Source: Mycolicibacterium sp. BiH015
GTDB lineage: Bacteria; Actinomycetota; Actinomycetes; Mycobacteriales; Mycobacteriaceae
Direction: 5' to 3'
DNA: 64,000 bases
Assembly (NCBI RefSeq): GCF_027706845.1
Contig: NZ_JAQGCZ010000003.1
Coordinates: forward strand, 310,001-374,000
Positions within the stretch are counted from its first letter, which is position 1, and the number at the start of each line of letters is the position of its first letter. Below are positions 23,019-34,874 of this stretch, piece by piece. Below the pieces are notes generated by a model. That model was not told the DNA's origin. It saw only the letters and a program-made list of their open reading frames with translations, and did not search any database. A program made the translations under genes and the position numbers.

Positions 23019-23849
23019 CTACTGCACACCCAATTTCGCAGCGAGGTCAAGCACAGCTTCGGCACGCGCCCTGGTGGGACCTGCGCTGCCGTCGTAAGGA
23101 CCGCCCGGTTCGTCCAGCCGGGCAAGGGTCCGCCTTGCTTCGTCGATCTCCAGCGCGGACGGGCTCAGCAGAGTGTTGATGGTCTCTGCGTGGGACGCGT
23201 CCAGACACAGCCGGCCGGTCATACCGGCGGCCTTGGCGACTTCGGTCTCCCGGGCGAGGTGACGGGACTGGTCCCGCAACGTCGGACCGTCGATGGGCGC
23301 CGGCAGTCCAGCGGCCCGGCTCGCGATCACCAGTCGCGCTCGCGGATAGGCCAGCACCATCGCATCGGCCGACATTCCGGTGTCTCGGCGAAAGTCACCG
23401 AGGCCGAACGCAATTCGCGAGCAGCATCGCGCAATGTCGAGGGCGTACTCGATGCCGAGGGCGGACTCGATCAACGCGACGATCGGGGTGCCTGCGGGCA
23501 ACCGGGCGGCCGTCGCGGCCACATCGTCCGCGGATTCGGCTTTGGCGAGCATCACCCCGGCCAGACCCGGCGCCGAAGCCAGTGCGGCCAGGTCGTCGTT
23601 CCACTGGGGCGAAGAGGCGTTGTTGATCCGCACCCATGCGCTCCCGCCGCCGTGTAACCACTCGGCGACGGCGCGACGTCCGTCGGCTTTGAGCGCTTCG
23701 GGCAGTCCGTCCTCGATGTCGAGAACGACGACGTCGACATCGGTGTCCTCGGCGGCCGAGAAGCCGGGAAGGCCGGGCTGCAGCAGCCAGGTCCGGGCCA
23801 GCGACCAATGCGGCTTGCACGTGCGTTCGTCGGGTGGTGAGACCGTCAC
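23019..23849 (-). CDS. HpcH/HpaI aldolase/citrate lyase family protein (CitE-like, Rv3075c-like)
   Basis: The 276-residue protein has the CitE-type TIM-barrel pattern: WLLQPGLPGF opening, the metal-site segment VVVLDIEDGLPEALKADGR, ALIESALGIEYALDIA, and IAFGLGDFRRDTG where CitE proteins usually have a GAEDLSxD-type segment. It is therefore a CoA-ester lyase or hydrolase relative of unknown substrate. The start is taken as the GTG at 23849; the frame stays open to 23894 without a better start. It is convergent with the HNH gene, 12 bases apart, with no visible terminator between them. Confidence 0.8.
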   Translation of the reverse strand: MTVSPPDERTCKPHWSLARTWLLQPGLPGFSAAEDTDVDVVVLDIEDGLPEALKADGRRAVAEWLHGGGSAWVRINNASSPQWNDDLAALASAPGLAGVMLAKAESADDVAATAARLPAGTPIVALIESALGIEYALDIARCCSRIAFGLGDFRRDTGMSADAMVLAYPRARLVIASRAAGLPAPIDGPTLRDQSRHLARETEVAKAAGMTGRLCLDASHAETINTLLSPSALEIDEARRTLARLDEPGGPYDGSAGPTRARAEAVLDLAAKLGVQ

Positions 23850-23909
23850 GCCACCATCGTCGCGACCGCTCGCGCGGACCGCCAGATTGCGCACATTTTG
23901 TTCACCCGA

Positions 23910-24455
23910 CTACAGGGAACGCGACAGCACCCGGCCGAACTGCAGCAGTCTCTGCATCTGCGCCAGCCCGCCGTTGTCGACGGACTTCACGAAACGAAAC
24001 GACTCGCAGTAGATGTCGGTCTCGGTGGCAGTCCGTTGCCGCGACCGCGTCACCAGCTGGGTGTACATCCGTAGCTTGACTTCCGCCAGCCGACGGGTGC
24101 CGTCGCTCAGTACGTCGTATTCGGTCGACAACACCTGATCGGTGATGGTCGACAGCAGGATGGACCGCACCGATGCCATCAGGATCCGGTGCGGCTCGCC
24201 GTCATCCCCCGGGTCGGACATGTCGTCGTCGGCCCGCCACATGATCAGCCGATGACCGTCGGTGACGAGTACCTCCTGCCACAGCGCCTCACCCCAGGAC
24301 TCCTCGGTGAAGCCGCGGGACATCACGAACGACGTGATCGCCGACGGTTCCACGACAGACCGGATCTGGTCCAGCGCGAGGTCGGGATCACGCAGATAGA
24401 CGCGCGCCGCGTCCTGCACGCTGGAATACGGGGCCCAGTCCTGCGGCGCGCCCAT
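23910..24455 (-). CDS. Conserved hypothetical protein next to nusB (Rv2532c-like)
   Basis: I do not recognise a named domain in this 181-residue soluble protein. Its ATG directly follows the nusB stop (TAGATG), so it is part of the pepQ-efp-nusB operon. The same neighbour (Rv2532c) follows nusB in M. tuberculosis. Predicted features are a helical N-terminal part with YLRDPDLALDQIRSVV and a beta-rich middle (WQEVLVTDGHRLIMWRADDD). The C-terminal part has regularly spaced hydrophobic residues. No signal peptide, membrane helix or catalytic motif is visible. Confidence 0.8.
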   Translation of the reverse strand: MGAPQDWAPYSSVQDAARVYLRDPDLALDQIRSVVEPSAITSFVMSRGFTEESWGEALWQEVLVTDGHRLIMWRADDDMSDPGDDGEPHRILMASVRSILLSTITDQVLSTEYDVLSDGTRRLAEVKLRMYTQLVTRSRQRTATETDIYCESFRFVKSVDNGGLAQMQRLLQFGRVLSRSL

Positions 24456-24947
24456 CTACGTTCCGCTGCCGCCGTCGCTGCCACCCTGCACCGCGGCTGC
24501 CGCGGCGCGGATCTGCGGCGTCACCAGCATCACCTGGCCGAGCACGCCGTTGACGAATCCGGGCGAGTCATCGGTGGACAACTGTTTGGCCAGCTCGACG
24601 GCCTCGTCCACCGCCACCGGCTCCGGTACGTCCTCGGCATGCAGAAGTTCCCACACCGCAACTCGGAGGATGGCGCGATCTACGGCGGGCAGCCGTTCCA
24701 GCGTCCACCCCTGCAGATGGGCCGAGATCAGATCGTCGATGTGCTCGGCATGGTCGGTCACCCCGCGCGCCACCGTCACCGTGTAGGGATTCAGCGGTGC
24801 AATGTCATCGGTCTGCTTGTCCGCCAATGCATTTCGCGCCTCTGCCACCTCAGCGGCGGTGATAGCGCGCGCTTCGGCCTCGAACAACAGGTCGACAGCG
24901 CGCTTACGTGCCTGATGCCGCCCCCTGTCACCCTTGCGGTCAGCCAT
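24456..24947 (-). CDS. nusB: Transcription antitermination protein NusB
   Basis: NusB binds boxA RNA with NusE (ribosomal protein S10) to keep RNA polymerase processive on rRNA operons. The 163-residue protein begins with the basic RNA-binding region [18 protein letters not shown] and has the family segments [19 protein letters not shown] and [23 protein letters not shown]. The ATG at 24947 overlaps the efp stop by eight bases. The C-terminal tail is Gly/Ser-rich. It is a normal mycobacterial NusB. Confidence 0.95.
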   Translation of the reverse strand: MADRKGDRGRHQARKRAVDLLFEAEARAITAAEVAEARNALADKQTDDIAPLNPYTVTVARGVTDHAEHIDDLISAHLQGWTLERLPAVDRAILRVAVWELLHAEDVPEPVAVDEAVELAKQLSTDDSPGFVNGVLGQVMLVTPQIRAAAAAVQGGSDGGSGT

Positions 24948-25503
24948 TGACCCTTCCCAGGTAGCTGCCGTCCCGGCTGTCCACCTTCAGCTTGTCCCCG
25001 GTGTTGATGAACAGCGGCACCTGGATCTCCGCGCCGGTCTCCATCGTGGCCGGCTTGGTGCCCGCGCTGGAGCGGTCACCCTGAAGTCCCGGTTCGGTGT
25101 GCGCGACCTCGAGCTCGACGGTCACGGGCAGCTCCAGATACAGCGGTGTGCCGTCGTGGAAGGCGATCTGTACGGGCATGCTCTCCAGCAGGAAGCCGGC
25201 CAGGCGGCCCACCAGCGCCTCGGGCAACGGGTGCTGCTCGAAATCCTCGGAATCCATGAACACGAAATCGCTGCCGTCGCGGTACAGGAAGGTCGCGTCA
25301 CGACGGTCCACCGTGGCGGTCTCCACCTTCACGCCCGCGTTGTAGGTCTTGTCGACAACCTTGCCCGACACCACGTTCTTCAGCTTGGTCCGCACGAAGG
25401 CCGGGCCCTTGCCAGGCTTGACGTGCTGGAACTCGACGATCTGCCACAGCTGGCCGTCGATCTGAAGGACGAGCCCGTTCTTGAAGTCGGCGGTCGATGC
25501 CAC
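24940..25503 (-). CDS. efp: Elongation factor P
   Basis: EF-P binds ribosomes stalled at polyproline stretches and helps peptide-bond formation. The 187 residues match family length: the N-terminal KOW-like domain carries [18 protein letters not shown], with the apical loop lysine in PGKGP, followed by two OB folds (VPVTVELEV is replaced here by [20 protein letters not shown]) and the closing [13 protein letters not shown]. The GTG start at 25503 has TAGGAG upstream. It is followed by an 8-base overlap with nusB and preceded by pepQ at 22 bases. Confidence 0.96.
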   Translation of the reverse strand: MASTADFKNGLVLQIDGQLWQIVEFQHVKPGKGPAFVRTKLKNVVSGKVVDKTYNAGVKVETATVDRRDATFLYRDGSDFVFMDSEDFEQHPLPEALVGRLAGFLLESMPVQIAFHDGTPLYLELPVTVELEVAHTEPGLQGDRSSAGTKPATMETGAEIQVPLFINTGDKLKVDSRDGSYLGRVNG

Positions 25504-25525
25504 GGTGAGATGTACTCCTAGCTTT

Positions 25526-26608
25526 CTAGATGATCACCAGATCCTTGGGGAACCGGGTGAGTAGTTCGGGGCGCTGGGCGACCACGAGCGTGTCCTCGAT
25601 GCGGACACCGCCGCGGTCGGGCAGGTAGACACCGGGCTCCACGGTCACCGCAGAGCCAGCAAGCAGTGTACCGGCGGCGGACGCGTTGATTCCCGGCGCT
25701 TCGTGGATCTGCAGGCCGACCCCATGGCCCAGGCCGTGACCGAAGTTGTCCGCATAGCCCCCATCCGCGATGACCTGCCTTGATGCCCCGTCAACGTCTT
25801 TGAGAGCGACGCCGGGCGCCAGCGCCTCACGGCCCGCGCGCTGCGAGTCGGCGACCAGTGTGTAGATGTCGCGCTGCCAGTCGGCGATCGGGGCCAGCAC
25901 GAAGGTGCGTGTCATGTCCGAGTGATAGCCGGCGACGAGGGCACCGAAGTCGATCTTGACGAAGTCACCCGCGGCGAGCACAGCATCGGTGGGCCGATGA
26001 TGCGGCACGGCCGAGTTCGCGCCCGTGGCGACGATGGTCTCGAACGACGCGCCGTCGGCGCCGTGGTCGAGCATCAACGCCTCCAACTCGTTCCGCACCT
26101 GCTTCTCGGTGCGCCCGGCACGCAAGCCGCCACGCTCGACGAGGTCCCGCAGCGCAGCGTCGGCAGCCTCGCAGGCCAGCCGCAGCAACGCGACCTCGCC
26201 GGCGTCCTTGATCTCTCGCAGCTTCTCGACCATGCCCGCGGCGCGGACGAACTCGCACCCATCCCCTGCCGCCTTGGTCAGCGCGGCGAATGCGTCGACG
26301 GTGACGACGTGGCTCTCGAAGCCCAGCTTGCGGACGCCCGCCGCGGCGGCCCGCCCTGCCAGGTGCGCCCCGCACGCGCGCTCGATCACGACCTCGGCGT
26401 CGGGGGCCTGGTGTGCAGCCTGGGTGCGGTAGCGCCCGTCGGTCGCCAGCACCGGCGTTTCGTCGTCGGCAAGGACCAGCAATGCCGCATTCGAGCCCGT
26501 GAATCCGGACAGATAACGCACGTTGACCAGGTCGGACACCAGAATGGCGTCCAGCTCGGCCTCCGCGAGTCGTTGACGCAACCGGCCGCGGCGCTGGGAA
26601 ATCGTCAC
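25526..26608 (-). CDS. pepQ: M24-family Xaa-Pro dipeptidase/aminopeptidase
   Basis: This metallopeptidase removes residues ahead of proline. The 360-residue protein has a creatinase-type N-terminal domain and a pita-bread catalytic domain with all five metal ligands: Asp in [19 protein letters not shown] (two Asp), His in [14 protein letters not shown], Glu in [12 protein letters not shown] and Glu in VRIEDTLVV. The GTG at 26608 lacks a Shine-Dalgarno but has TAGCGT eight bases upstream, so the mRNA may be leaderless. It heads the pepQ-efp-nusB operon and is divergent from a membrane-protein gene by 33 bases. Confidence 0.94.
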   Translation of the reverse strand: MTISQRRGRLRQRLAEAELDAILVSDLVNVRYLSGFTGSNAALLVLADDETPVLATDGRYRTQAAHQAPDAEVVIERACGAHLAGRAAAAGVRKLGFESHVVTVDAFAALTKAAGDGCEFVRAAGMVEKLREIKDAGEVALLRLACEAADAALRDLVERGGLRAGRTEKQVRNELEALMLDHGADGASFETIVATGANSAVPHHRPTDAVLAAGDFVKIDFGALVAGYHSDMTRTFVLAPIADWQRDIYTLVADSQRAGREALAPGVALKDVDGASRQVIADGGYADNFGHGLGHGVGLQIHEAPGINASAAGTLLAGSAVTVEPGVYLPDRGGVRIEDTLVVAQRPELLTRFPKDLVII

Positions 26609-26616
26609 GGTCGGTG

Positions 26617-26622
26617 ACGCTA
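26617..26622 (-). promoter_or_regulatory. Candidate -10 box of pepQ
   Basis: TAGCGT on the minus strand fits TANNNT and ends eight bases before the pepQ GTG. With only 33 bases between the divergent starts, this is the best-placed promoter for a leaderless pepQ operon transcript. Confidence 0.4.
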
Positions 26623-26641
26623 CTCGCTAAGGTGAGGCCCC

Positions 26642-27241
26642 ATGGGTAAGTGGTTGGTGCGCGGACTGGTCTTTGCAGCCTTGATGGTGATCGTCCGATT
26701 GCTGCAGGGCGCCATGATCAACGCCTGGGAGACCAAGGCCGGTCTGATCAGCGCCGTCCTCGTCGCGCTCTATGCGCTCGTGGTGCTGATCTGGGGCTAC
26801 GCCGACGGCCGCTCCGATGCGCGCCGCAACCCCGACCCCGACCGCCGCGACGACCTGGCGATGACATGGCTGCTGGCGGGCCTGTTCGCCGGGGTGGTCA
26901 GCGGCGCGGTCGCCTCGTTCATCGGTTTGTTCTACAAGAACCTCTACGTCGAGGGGTTCATCAACGAGATCACCACGTTCGCCGCGTTCACCGCGCTGCT
27001 GGTGTTCGTGTTCGCCATCATCGGTGTCGCGTTGGGGCACTGGCTCGTCGACCGCAAGGCACCCGACACCCCGCGCCGCCGTGAGGACGACGATCGGGCC
27101 GACACCGACGTCTTCGCCGCGGTGCGCGACGACCGGGACTACGACACCCAGCAGACCGCCACCGAGAGCGAACAGCAGACGTCCTCGGTCGCGGTCGCCG
27201 ACGACGACCAGACCCGCCCCGTCGACAGGCGTGAGAACTAG
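26642..27241 (+). CDS. Four-helix membrane protein (B-4DMT family, Rv2536-like)
   Basis: The 199-residue protein has four predicted transmembrane helices (about residues 7-25, 37-55, 75-97 and 115-140; for example GLVFAALMVIVRLLQGAM and AAFTALLVFVFAIIGVALG) and a charged, disordered C-terminal tail of about 55 residues rich in Asp, Arg and Thr. By position and pattern it corresponds to M. tuberculosis Rv2536, which databases name a B-4DMT family transporter; transport activity is unproven. The ATG has AAGGTGAGG upstream. It is divergent from pepQ and is followed 25 bases later by another membrane protein. Confidence 0.85.
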   Translation: MGKWLVRGLVFAALMVIVRLLQGAMINAWETKAGLISAVLVALYALVVLIWGYADGRSDARRNPDPDRRDDLAMTWLLAGLFAGVVSGAVASFIGLFYKNLYVEGFINEITTFAAFTALLVFVFAIIGVALGHWLVDRKAPDTPRRREDDDRADTDVFAAVRDDRDYDTQQTATESEQQTSSVAVADDDQTRPVDRREN

Positions 27242-27266
27242 CGTCACGCCATAGGCTCCACCTGCT

Positions 27267-29801
<2,535 letters not shown>

Positions 29802-29802
<1 letters not shown>

Positions 29803-31025
29803 CAGCCCGATGCCCTGGCACCGTTGGCGGACGGCGCGCGGTCGGCGACCGCACGCAGGTAACCGTCGATGTTGGCACGGGTCTCGTTCAGGGAGTCGCC
29901 ACCGAACTTGTCCAGTGCGGCGCGAGCGAGCACCAAGGCGACCATCGTCTCGACCACCACGCCGGCCGCAGGCACGGCACACACGTCCGAGCGCTGATGG
30001 ATGGCCACGGCTTCCTGGCCGGTCGCCATGTCGACGGTCGCGAGCGCGCGGGGAACGGTCGAGATCGGTTTCATCGCCGCGCGGACCCGAACGGGCTGCC
30101 CGTTGGTCATTCCGCCCTCGAGTCCGCCTGCACGGTTCGTCGAGCGCATGACGCCGTCGGCGCCGGGGTAGATCTCGTCGTGAGCGACGCTTCCGCGCCG
30201 CCGCGCGGTCTCGAACCCGTCGCCGATCTCGACGCCCTTGATGGCCTGAATGCCCATCACCGCACCGGCGAGTTGACTGTCGAGCCGGTTGTCACCGCTG
30301 GTGAAGGAGCCGAGCCCGATCGGCAGCCCGTGCGCGACCACCTCGACCACGCCTCCGAGCGTGTCTCCGTCACGCTTGGCGGCCTCGATCTCGGCGATCA
30401 TCAAGTCCTCGGCCTCCTTGTCGAAGGCGCGGACCGGGCTGTCGTCCACGGCCGCCAGGTCGGACGCCAGCGGGGGCGGACCGTCGTAGGGCTTGGAGGC
30501 GCCGATGGACACGACGTGGGAAACGATCTCGACCCCGAGTGCCTGCTGCAGAAACGCCCGCGCAACGGTGCCCGCGGCGACCCGCGCGGCCGTTTCGCGC
30601 GCACTGGCGCGTTCCAACACCGGCCGCGCATCGTCGAAGCCGTACTTGAGCATGCCCGCGTAATCCGCGTGGCCGGGGCGCGGCCTGGTCAGCGGCGCGT
30701 TACGGGCGGCGCTGTCGGCGAGAAGCGCGGCATCGACCGGGTCGGGAGCCATCACGGTCTCCCACTTCGGCCATTCGGTGTTGCCGATCTCGATGGCGAT
30801 CGGTCCGCCGAGGGTGACGCCGTGGCGCAGGCCCGTCAGCACGGTGACCTGATCCTGCTCGAACTTCATCCGTGCGCCGCGGCCGTAGCCGAGGCGACGC
30901 CGGGCCAGTTGGGCCGAAATGTCCGCCGACGTTACGTGGACACCGGCGACCATGCCTTCGACCATGGCCACCAGCGCCCGGCCGTGGGATTCACCTGCAG
31001 TCGTCCATCGCAACACGCGACCCAT
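29802..31025 (-). CDS. aroC: Chorismate synthase
   Basis: Chorismate synthase (called aroF in M. tuberculosis) eliminates phosphate from EPSP with reduced FMN. The 407-residue protein begins [20 protein letters not shown], a near-invariant signature, and contains [14 protein letters not shown] and the signature [11 protein letters not shown]. The ATG at 31025 follows the alpha/beta hydrolase gene by 30 bases. The stop overlaps aroK. It is complete and of the mycobacterial length. Confidence 0.96.
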
Positions 31026-31055
31026 TTTCGCACGACACGTGAACGGTCCCGAAAC

Positions 31056-31826
31056 TCAGCTCAGTGCCAGCTCCCTGCGCAGCCAGTCGAGCACCGGAGG
31101 AGCCACCTGGCGCACGGCCGACGCGGCGATGATCCAGTGCGGCAGGCCCGGGTGCACCTGGTGCTCGGCGCGGTAGCGGGCGGCGAGCCGCCGCGACATC
31201 CACGGGGCGACGTTGCGGTCCGCACCTGCACTGACGCACAGCACGGGACAGGTGACGTCGTCGGCGGCAACGCGGGTGCTCGGCGAACCCAGTAGCAGCG
31301 CCCGGAACGCCCGGCCCGAGTCACGCACCAGGTTCGGGATGATCCGATCCTGTTCCTGCGCGGGCAACGTGCGCAGCGGAACCCTGCGCATCACCTCCGG
31401 TGAGGGGAGGAACGGACGTCCGGCCAACACGGTCGGCATCAGGGGCACGAAGTCGGGCAGGACGGCGAGCTGCGGCCACAGCACACCCGGTGGGATCGCG
31501 GCCAGCAGCACCGCCGCCAACGGATCGCGCGCGGCGGCCACCTTCTGCGCCAGCAGACCGCCCATGCTGTGCCCGATGACGACGGCCGGCTCCCCGATCG
31601 CGTCATAGGCCCTCAACGCGACGTCCACCATGTCCGTCACACCGGTGCGGCTCAGCACGACATCGTCGGACGGGTCACGTCCGGGCAGAGCCGGTGCGTG
31701 ACAGCGGAATCCGCTGTCGGCGAAATAGCGGGTCCACGGCTCCATCAACGCTGGTCGACCAAAGATGCCGTGTAGCAACAGAATCGGTGGATTCGCCATG
31801 CCTGTGAGTATGGCGGCAGTCACCAT
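31056..31826 (-). CDS. Alpha/beta hydrolase
   Basis: A 256-residue alpha/beta-hydrolase fold: the oxyanion segment ILLLHGIFGRPAL, the nucleophile elbow GHSMGG and a late PHWI histidine consistent with the triad, with ADRNVAPW as the usual acid region. The substrate is unknown. The start is uncertain: ATG 31826 (used) lies 9 bases after the peptidase stop, while ATG 31799 (MANPPILLLHG) would give 247 residues. It sits between a prepilin-peptidase gene and aroC, so it is probably co-transcribed with the aro genes. It has no signal peptide if the internal start is used. Confidence 0.82.
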   Translation of the reverse strand: MVTAAILTGMANPPILLLHGIFGRPALMEPWTRYFADSGFRCHAPALPGRDPSDDVVLSRTGVTDMVDVALRAYDAIGEPAVVIGHSMGGLLAQKVAAARDPLAAVLLAAIPPGVLWPQLAVLPDFVPLMPTVLAGRPFLPSPEVMRRVPLRTLPAQEQDRIIPNLVRDSGRAFRALLLGSPSTRVAADDVTCPVLCVSAGADRNVAPWMSRRLAARYRAEHQVHPGLPHWIIAASAVRQVAPPVLDWLRRELALS

Positions 31827-31835
31827 CCCTGGCGA

Positions 31836-32267
31836 TTACCTCAGAGGTAAGCAGGGCCATGACATCGCCACGGCCAGCGCGGTGGCCGCGCACATCGACG
31901 GACCGTGTGGCACCGTCCGTCGCCGCCCGATGAGACCCACCAGAGTCGTGAATGTCGGCGCACCGAGGGCAGCGAGAAGCCATGCCTCCGGGCCGAACGC
32001 ACCGCTCAAAGCGCCGAGTCCCACCGCCAGTTTGACGTCGCCGGCGCCCATCGCCGCGGGCGTCGCGAGATGCACCGCCGCATAGACGGCGAACAGCGCC
32101 GTGGCGCCGAGCACGGCCGACAGGCCATGCCCGGAGCACACCGCGACCGCGAGAATGGCCGCGGCACCAGGCAGCGTGAGTGCGTTCGGAAGCCGACCGT
32201 GCCGAATGTCGAACGCGCTCAACGCAATAAGCCAGGCCGACAGCGCGGCCACGGTGATCTCCCCCAC
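31836..32267 (-). CDS. Small A24-family prepilin peptidase (Rv2551c-like)
   Basis: The 143-residue membrane protein shows the two aspartates of A24 peptidases: the first in FDIRHGRLPN and the second in MGAGDVKLA (GxGD motif). It lacks the N-terminal methylase domain of PilD, as in the TadV/FppA type that processes Flp pilins. Four to five transmembrane segments are predicted. The GTG at 32267 is the likely start. No pilin gene is in the window. The same gene sits next to aroE in M. tuberculosis (Rv2551c). Confidence 0.87.
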   Translation of the reverse strand: MGEITVAALSAWLIALSAFDIRHGRLPNALTLPGAAAILAVAVCSGHGLSAVLGATALFAVYAAVHLATPAAMGAGDVKLAVGLGALSGAFGPEAWLLAALGAPTFTTLVGLIGRRRTVPHGPSMCAATALAVAMSWPCLPLR

Positions 32268-32311
32268 CTGTCCAGGCTAGGGGTGTCACGGCGGGGTACG
32301 GTGCGGCAATT

Positions 32312-33106
32312 TCAGCAGTCGCGCAGGGCGGCCCGCATCTCGTCTTTGGGGGCCGGCATGCCGGTGAACTGCTCCACCTGCGCGAACGCTTGATTGAGCA
32401 ACATCTGCAACCCGCTGATGGCCCGACCACCCGAGGCTTGGACCGCCAGTGCCAGCGGGGTGGGCCAGGGGTCGTAGATGGCGTCGAGCAGCACCGGCGT
32501 TCCGGCGAGCGATTCCGCGTACGCCGCAGCCACCTCGGCGGGAATGGTGCTCACCACCGCTGCCACATCTCGGACCGGTTTGCCGAGTTCGACCCAGCGC
32601 GCCGCCACTCCGACCTTCTCGGCGAGCGCCACCAGCGGAGCCGCCCGGTCAGGGTTGCGCGCGACGATCTGCACGTCGGTGACTCCGAGCGCGGCCAGCC
32701 CGACGACGGCCGCGGGTGCGGTGCCGCCGGACCCGATGATTGCTGCCGGGCCGGTGACCGATTCCAGCGCGCCCGCCACCCCGTCGACGTCGGTGTTGTC
32801 GGCCCGCCAGCCGGTTTCGGTGCGTACCAACGTGTTCGCCGATCCCACCAGGCTCGCCCGATCCGTTGCCGCGTCGGCGAAGCGCAAAGCCGCGAACTTG
32901 CCGGGCATCGTCACCGACAGCCCGATCCACTCCGGACCGAATCTCGACACCACCGCGGGGAGTTGGTCGGCAGTGCACTCGATCCGGTCGTAGGTCCAGT
33001 CGTGCAATCCCAACGCCCGGTAGGCCGCCAGGTGCAGCTGCGGCGACCGCGAATGCGTGATCGGTGAGCCCAGCACAGCCGCCCGGCGCAGCCCGGCGCG
33101 TGTCAT
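32312..33106 (-). CDS. aroE: Shikimate dehydrogenase
   Basis: AroE reduces 3-dehydroshikimate to shikimate with NADPH. The 264-residue protein carries SPITHSRSPQLH, the catalytic-lysine motif SVTMPGK, NTDVDG, and the nucleotide-binding GSGGTAPAAV, which differs from the common GAGGAxRA. The closing motif is LLNQAFAQVEQFTG. The ATG at 33106 overlaps the mltG stop (ATGA). It is in the alaS-ruvX-mltG-aroE run, the standard mycobacterial order. Confidence 0.94.
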   Translation of the reverse strand: MTRAGLRRAAVLGSPITHSRSPQLHLAAYRALGLHDWTYDRIECTADQLPAVVSRFGPEWIGLSVTMPGKFAALRFADAATDRASLVGSANTLVRTETGWRADNTDVDGVAGALESVTGPAAIIGSGGTAPAAVVGLAALGVTDVQIVARNPDRAAPLVALAEKVGVAARWVELGKPVRDVAAVVSTIPAEVAAAYAESLAGTPVLLDAIYDPWPTPLALAVQASGGRAISGLQMLLNQAFAQVEQFTGMPAPKDEMRAALRDC

Positions 33107-34350
33107 CTCGCCGAGTCGAGAACACCGTTGCGCCTAGCGACTTCGATGTTCGCCAGGTGCTGCTCGTATTCGCGGGTGAACAATGTCGTGCCCTGCATGT
33201 CGATGGTGACGAAGTACAACCAGTCGCCCGGCTCCGGCTGCTCGGCAGCCAGGAGCGCAGGTGCACCCGGTGAGCAGATCGGCGTCGCGGGCAGTCCGGG
33301 GCGCACATAGGTGTTCCACGGTGTGGCCTGAGCCCGATCCCCGTCGGTGGTGGCGATCTCGATGCGGTCCAGCGCATAGTTCACCGTCGAGTCGAATTCC
33401 AGGGTCCGCCGCTCGGCCAGCCGGTTGTAGATGACGCGGGCCACCTTCGAGAAGTCTTCCGGCGTCGACTCGCGCTGCACCAGCGAGGCCACCGTCAGGA
33501 TCTCGTAGGGCGACATGTTCAGCGCGGTCGCCGTCGTCAGCAAGCCGCTCTGCTCGTACTGTGCCGCGCTGGCGGAAATCAGCGTCGACAGAATGGTCTG
33601 GGGCTCGGCCGAGGGGTCGATGTTCCAGGTGCCGGGCGCTATCAACCCTTCGAGCCTGCGATGATCTGCTCCCATCCGGTTGACGGCATCGGTGGCCCAT
33701 TCCGGAACTGCCAGTTCCGCCGGTTGGGCCGCGCCCGCGATGTTCTTCAGTTCCTCGGCAGGCACGCAGCGCCGGTCACCGTCGAGGTCCACACACGACG
33801 CATTCGAGATGAGAGTCAGGATGCCTTCGGTGACGACATTGGTCTTGACGTCGCGGACGTCGTCGAGCTGACGCCCTTCGGGGATGACGAGCTTGCCGAC
33901 TCGGCTGGCCGGATCCGCGAGCCGCTCGACCGCGTCGGCCGCCGGAATCTCGGTGCGCACCTTGTAGAAGCCGGGCTGGATCGCCGAGATCGCCGAGTTG
34001 CCGTCCGCGGCGTCGACGAACGTCTTGACGTTGGCCACCACGTTGTTGTCGTGCAGCGTCTGCCCGATAGCCGTCGTCGAATCACCGTCGTGCACCTGGA
34101 TGACGACGTCGTTGACACCCTCTCCGGCGAAGTCGTCGCTGGTTCCACCGAACAGCGAGTGCCACATCTTCGATCCGAGGAACACGGCCCCGATTACGAC
34201 GACGACGAGCATCGCCAGGGCGACCACCAACCCCGTCCTGCGTCTGCGCCGGTAGCGCTCCTCGCGGGCGCGCTCACGTCGCGTCATCCGCCGCCTCGGC
34301 GGACCCACTGCCAAGGGCTCGGCGCGCTCACTGTGCCAGTCGTCAGTCAT
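33103..34350 (-). CDS. mltG: Endolytic murein transglycosylase MltG (YceG-like)
   Basis: MltG cleaves nascent glycan strands during wall growth. The start is the ATG at 34350, overlapping the ruvX stop by eight bases; it gives 415 residues. There is a basic cytosolic N-terminus ([15 protein letters not shown]), one transmembrane helix ([21 protein letters not shown]), a LysM-like region and the catalytic glutamate in [13 protein letters not shown]. The family sequences [11 protein letters not shown] and [20 protein letters not shown] are also present. The stop overlaps aroE. Confidence 0.94.
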   Translation of the reverse strand: MTDDWHSERAEPLAVGPPRRRMTRRERAREERYRRRRRTGLVVALAMLVVVVIGAVFLGSKMWHSLFGGTSDDFAGEGVNDVVIQVHDGDSTTAIGQTLHDNNVVANVKTFVDAADGNSAISAIQPGFYKVRTEIPAADAVERLADPASRVGKLVIPEGRQLDDVRDVKTNVVTEGILTLISNASCVDLDGDRRCVPAEELKNIAGAAQPAELAVPEWATDAVNRMGADHRRLEGLIAPGTWNIDPSAEPQTILSTLISASAAQYEQSGLLTTATALNMSPYEILTVASLVQRESTPEDFSKVARVIYNRLAERRTLEFDSTVNYALDRIEIATTDGDRAQATPWNTYVRPGLPATPICSPGAPALLAAEQPEPGDWLYFVTIDMQGTTLFTREYEQHLANIEVARRNGVLDSAR

Positions 34351-34870
34351 CCAAGACCTCTCCGTGTGCGGGCAGCGTTGCCCGCCGCTGGTCAAGCCAG
34401 TTCTGAAGGATCCCCACCGCCGCGGCCTGGTCGATCATCGACCGTTGACCGCGGGCTCGTACTCCTGCCTCCCGCAGAGCGCGCTGTGCGGTCACCGTGG
34501 TGAACCGCTCGTCAACCAGCCGCACCGGCACCGGTGCGATCCGCATCGCCAACAGATCGGCGACCTCCGTGGCGTCCCGAGCCGAGGACCCCGCCCGATC
34601 CGCCAGCGTCCGCGGCAACCCGACGACGACCTCCACTGCCTGGTACTCGTCCACCAGCGCGGCCAGCCGCTTCAGGTGCCTGCCCGAGCGCCTGTCGCGC
34701 GGCACCGTCTCGACGGGCGTCGCCAGGATCGCGTCGGGATCGCTGACCGCCACGCCGATCCGGACTGTGCCGACGTCGACACCCAGGCGGCGGCCGCGGC
34801 CCGGGTCCGGGGCCGCGTGTGGATCACCGGGCCTGTCGGGCACTCGGCTGGTCCAGTCGGTGTCGGACAC
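34343..34870 (-). CDS. ruvX: RuvX/YqgF Holliday-junction resolvase-like protein
   Basis: YqgF proteins are RNase H-fold nucleases, implicated in RNA processing and essential in several bacteria; M. tuberculosis RuvX resolves Holliday junctions in vitro. The 175-residue protein has an extra Pro/Asp-rich N-terminus of about 28 residues, then [30 protein letters not shown] and [14 protein letters not shown], with the acidic active-site residues in place. It starts at GTG 34870, four bases after the alaS stop. Confidence 0.93.
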   Translation of the reverse strand: MSDTDWTSRVPDRPGDPHAAPDPGRGRRLGVDVGTVRIGVAVSDPDAILATPVETVPRDRRSGRHLKRLAALVDEYQAVEVVVGLPRTLADRAGSSARDATEVADLLAMRIAPVPVRLVDERFTTVTAQRALREAGVRARGQRSMIDQAAAVGILQNWLDQRRATLPAHGEVLDD

Positions 34871-34874
34871 GAAG